Assembly: GCA_964487505.1 (NCBI GenBank)
Contig: CAZARD010000107.1
Location: 1-15,284 of the forward strand
DNA from: JAFDVJ01 sp964487505
GTDB taxonomy: Bacteria > Acidobacteriota > Blastocatellia > Pyrinomonadales > Pyrinomonadaceae
Direction of reading: 5' to 3'
DNA: 15,284 bases
Notes under the pieces: generated by a model
The model's input: only the letters and a program-made list of their open reading frames with translations
Database searches by the model: none
Told to the model about the DNA's origin: nothing
Made by a program: the position numbers and the translations under genes
In this document: piece after piece, positions 13,232 to 15,284 of the stretch
How positions within the stretch are numbered: position 1 is the first letter of the stretch
Layout of the letters: each line of letters starts with the position of its first letter

Positions 13232-15076
13232 ATGGAACGTTCGACGACATCGGTAATCATAATCGCCGCGATGGTTGGCCTTCTCGTCGCGCTCGGCGTG
13301 CTTCAGTTTGTTTGGCTCGAGCAGGTGTCCGACGGTGAACTGGCACGGCTTCGTTCGCGGGCCGAGGGCGACAGCCGTCGATTCGCAGATGACTTCAACC
13401 GCGAAATACAGATCGCGTATTTCAATTTCCAGCTTCCGGCGGATGCGTGGCGCTCGGCGGATCGCGCGGAATTCGTGCAGCGGTATGATTTCTGGAAGGA
13501 ACGAAGCGCGTATCCGACCTTGATCCGCAGTCTGACCTATGCCGATTTCGCATCGGGAAAGTTCGAGCGGTTCGATCCGGCCGCGCGTACGTTTTCGGAT
13601 TCCGGGCTTCCGGCCTCGCTCGAGCCGGTCCGGTCGTTGTTGAATGCGAAAGGCGACCTCCCGAATGTAGTCGATGATATTCCGGCATTGCTGATGCCGG
13701 TCTATGATGTCCGATCGACCGTCAGTCGCATCGTCGTGCGAACCGACGACACTAACGCAAAGGAGGGGCCTCCGGCCCCGCAGATCTCGACCGAGATGCC
13801 CGAAAGGATCGGGATTCTGATTGTAGAACTCGACGCAGATACTATCCGCAACTCCATCTTTGCGGATCTGAGAAGCAAGTACTTCTCGGGATCCGACGGG
13901 GCGTATGAAGTCGCGATCGTTGATCGTCAGGGGCGCGCCGTCGCCGAAACCAAGCCCCTGACCGCGTCGGACGCGAGTGCGCGGCTGATGGACCTGTCCC
14001 CGGAGAATTTCGTTTTCTTCGCGAATCGCGACCTGATGCCGCGGACGGCGGGCGCAAAGCACAGCATCGTCCTCAGTTCGACGACCCGCCATATCGAGAC
14101 CCGCTCGGTGAGGGCGGTTCCGCAGCCCAACTCAAACTCGAACGTTGACGTCCGCGTCATCACCGAGAACCTATCGCCGGCGCCGGAAGGGGTGCGCGAA
14201 ATGCGGATCACGAAAAAGGGCGATGATGCCGTCTGGACATTGAAGGTCCAGCATTCGGCGGGATCGATCGAAACATACGTCGCGTCGAACCGGCGTCGCA
14301 ACGTCGCGATCGGTTTCGGCATGCTCGGATTGCTTGGAACGAGTTTTCTTTTCATTTTCATCTCGGCGCAGAGGGCGCGGACATTTGCGCAACGGCAGGT
14401 CGATTTCGTCTCGAGCGTCTCGCACGAGTTCCGGACGCCGCTTGCGGTCATCTATTCGGCGAGCGAAAACCTTGCCGACGGCGTCGCCCGCGAGCCCGAG
14501 CAGATAACGCGCTACGGCGAACTGATCAAGGGCGAAGGCCGGAAGTTGTCGGCGATGGTCGAACAGATACTCGGGTTTGCGGGAGCGCGTTCCGGCAAAC
14601 GGCGATACGATTTTCGCGATGTCGCTCCGGCTGATTTGATTCTGACCGCGATCGGCGAATGCCAGCCGATGATCGACGAGGCCGGTTTCGAGGTCGAGAC
14701 GGCGATCGACGGCGCGTTGCCAATGATCAGCGCCGATCGGACAGCGCTTTCGCAAGCGATACAAAACCTGATCACGAACGCGCTCAAGTACTCGAACGGT
14801 TCGCGACGCATTAGAATATCGGCCAGGGAAGAGGACGGACGCGTCGTGATCAGTGTCACCGACGAGGGGATCGGCATCTCGGCGAAAGATCTGAAACACG
14901 TTTTCGAGCCGTTCTATCGCGCCCGGCACGTCGTCGACGAGCAGATACACGGCAACGGACTCGGCCTGAGCCTGGTCAAGGAAACCGTCGAGGCCCACGG
15001 CGGGCACGTTAGCGCCGAAAGCGAGCCCGGAAAGGGAAGCGTCTTTAGGGTGGATTTACCTGTTGGGCGGAAGTGA
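13232..15076 (+). CDS. Membrane-bound sensor histidine kinase
   Basis: Senses a signal outside the cytoplasm and phosphorylates a partner response regulator. The 614-residue product has a first transmembrane segment at about 8-28 and a large extracytoplasmic sensor region at about 30-355 with no family I can name. A second transmembrane segment spans about 357-379. HisKA follows, with H398 in SVSHEFRTPL, then the HATPase domain: N-box QNLITNALKYS (511-521), G1 DEGIGIS (544-550), F-box region FEPFYRA (558-564) and G2 GNGLGLS (574-580). There is no HAMP or PAS domain. Only about ten residues join TM2 to the dimerisation helix. ATG 13232 puts TM1 at the N-terminus. No response regulator gene is adjacent in the window. 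It is divergent from the LolA-like exported protein. Confidence 0.94.
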   Translation: MERSTTSVIIIAAMVGLLVALGVLQFVWLEQVSDGELARLRSRAEGDSRRFADDFNREIQIAYFNFQLPADAWRSADRAEFVQRYDFWKERSAYPTLIRSLTYADFASGKFERFDPAARTFSDSGLPASLEPVRSLLNAKGDLPNVVDDIPALLMPVYDVRSTVSRIVVRTDDTNAKEGPPAPQISTEMPERIGILIVELDADTIRNSIFADLRSKYFSGSDGAYEVAIVDRQGRAVAETKPLTASDASARLMDLSPENFVFFANRDLMPRTAGAKHSIVLSSTTRHIETRSVRAVPQPNSNSNVDVRVITENLSPAPEGVREMRITKKGDDAVWTLKVQHSAGSIETYVASNRRRNVAIGFGMLGLLGTSFLFIFISAQRARTFAQRQVDFVSSVSHEFRTPLAVIYSASENLADGVAREPEQITRYGELIKGEGRKLSAMVEQILGFAGARSGKRRYDFRDVAPADLILTAIGECQPMIDEAGFEVETAIDGALPMISADRTALSQAIQNLITNALKYSNGSRRIRISAREEDGRVVISVTDEGIGISAKDLKHVFEPFYRARHVVDEQIHGNGLGLSLVKETVEAHGGHVSAESEPGKGSVFRVDLPVGRK

Positions 15077-15134
15077 TTTGGGATGTCGGATTTGGGATTT
15101 CGGGTTTCGGATTTTGGATTTTGGAATACGGATT
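15074..15134. repeat. Degenerate heptamer array (consensus GGATTTN)
   Basis: Starting at 15074 about eight to nine 7-bp units follow each other in phase: TGATTTG, GGATGTC, GGATTTG, GGATTTC, GGGTTTC, GGATTTT twice, GGAATAC and a final GGATT. The period is exact while the sequence has drifted, indicating an old array. It begins at the stop codon of the sensor kinase gene. Confidence 0.85.
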
Positions 15135-15208
15135 GTCAGTTTTCGCGATGGCAGTTGAAGAGGATCGATCGCTGAAAAGCGAAACAATGTCAGTATGGGC
15201 TCGTGGGC

Positions 15209-15284
<76 letters not shown>

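Overview
The window is a gene-dense stretch of GC-rich bacterial chromosome with complete housekeeping genes and no phage, transposon, CRISPR, rRNA or tRNA signal. Codon use favours G/C at third positions. Secreted proteins have ordinary N-terminal signal sequences, several starts have weak or distant Shine-Dalgarno motifs, and 7-bp tandem arrays sit in intergenic DNA. With the mix of protein families, this suggests an Acidobacteriota-type organism (my guess is Blastocatellia/Pyrinomonadaceae). That placement is an inference from protein style, not a search result.

Layout. Positions 1-60 are the end of a TGCACTT tandem array that runs up to a biotin carboxylase gene (69-1583). A small Sm-like protein gene overlaps its stop codon by one base (1583-1795). 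A strong bidirectional hairpin (1815-1852) separates this pair from a convergent secreted NlpC/P60 peptidase (1893-2555, minus). After a 466-bp gap come two minus-strand Fe-S genes, an A-type carrier (3022-3378) and an Mrp/ApbC P-loop ATPase (3532-4617). Divergent from them is a plus-strand pair: a uracil-DNA glycosylase with four candidate cluster cysteines (4673-5278) and a YgfZ-like folate-binding protein (5286-6146). The four genes make a compact Fe-S-themed neighbourhood.

A minus-strand GT4 glycosyltransferase (6179-7261) is followed by a plus-strand run: a 94-residue coiled-coil-like protein (7407-7691), a secreted protein with a duplicated unrecognised domain and an acidic linker (7737-8717), and a YpdA-like flavoprotein reductase (8722-9699). 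A mostly non-coding gap of about 300 bp precedes recQ (10003-11850), which ends in a second bidirectional hairpin shared with a convergent exported LolA/RseB-like protein (11902-13026, minus). That gene is divergent from a membrane sensor histidine kinase (13232-15076). The 205 bp between them carry a plausible promoter for each gene and repeated elements just upstream of the kinase promoter. The window closes with two heptamer arrays in opposite orientation (15074-15134 and 15209-15284).

No complete novel defence or metabolic system is visible. The points most worth a second look are the duplicated-domain secreted protein and its operon, the biotin carboxylase/Sm-like overlapping pair, a glycosylase mixing family 4 and family 5 motifs, an Mrp protein without its C-terminal CxxC, a YpdA-like reductase without the YpdA cysteine, and the heptamer arrays.
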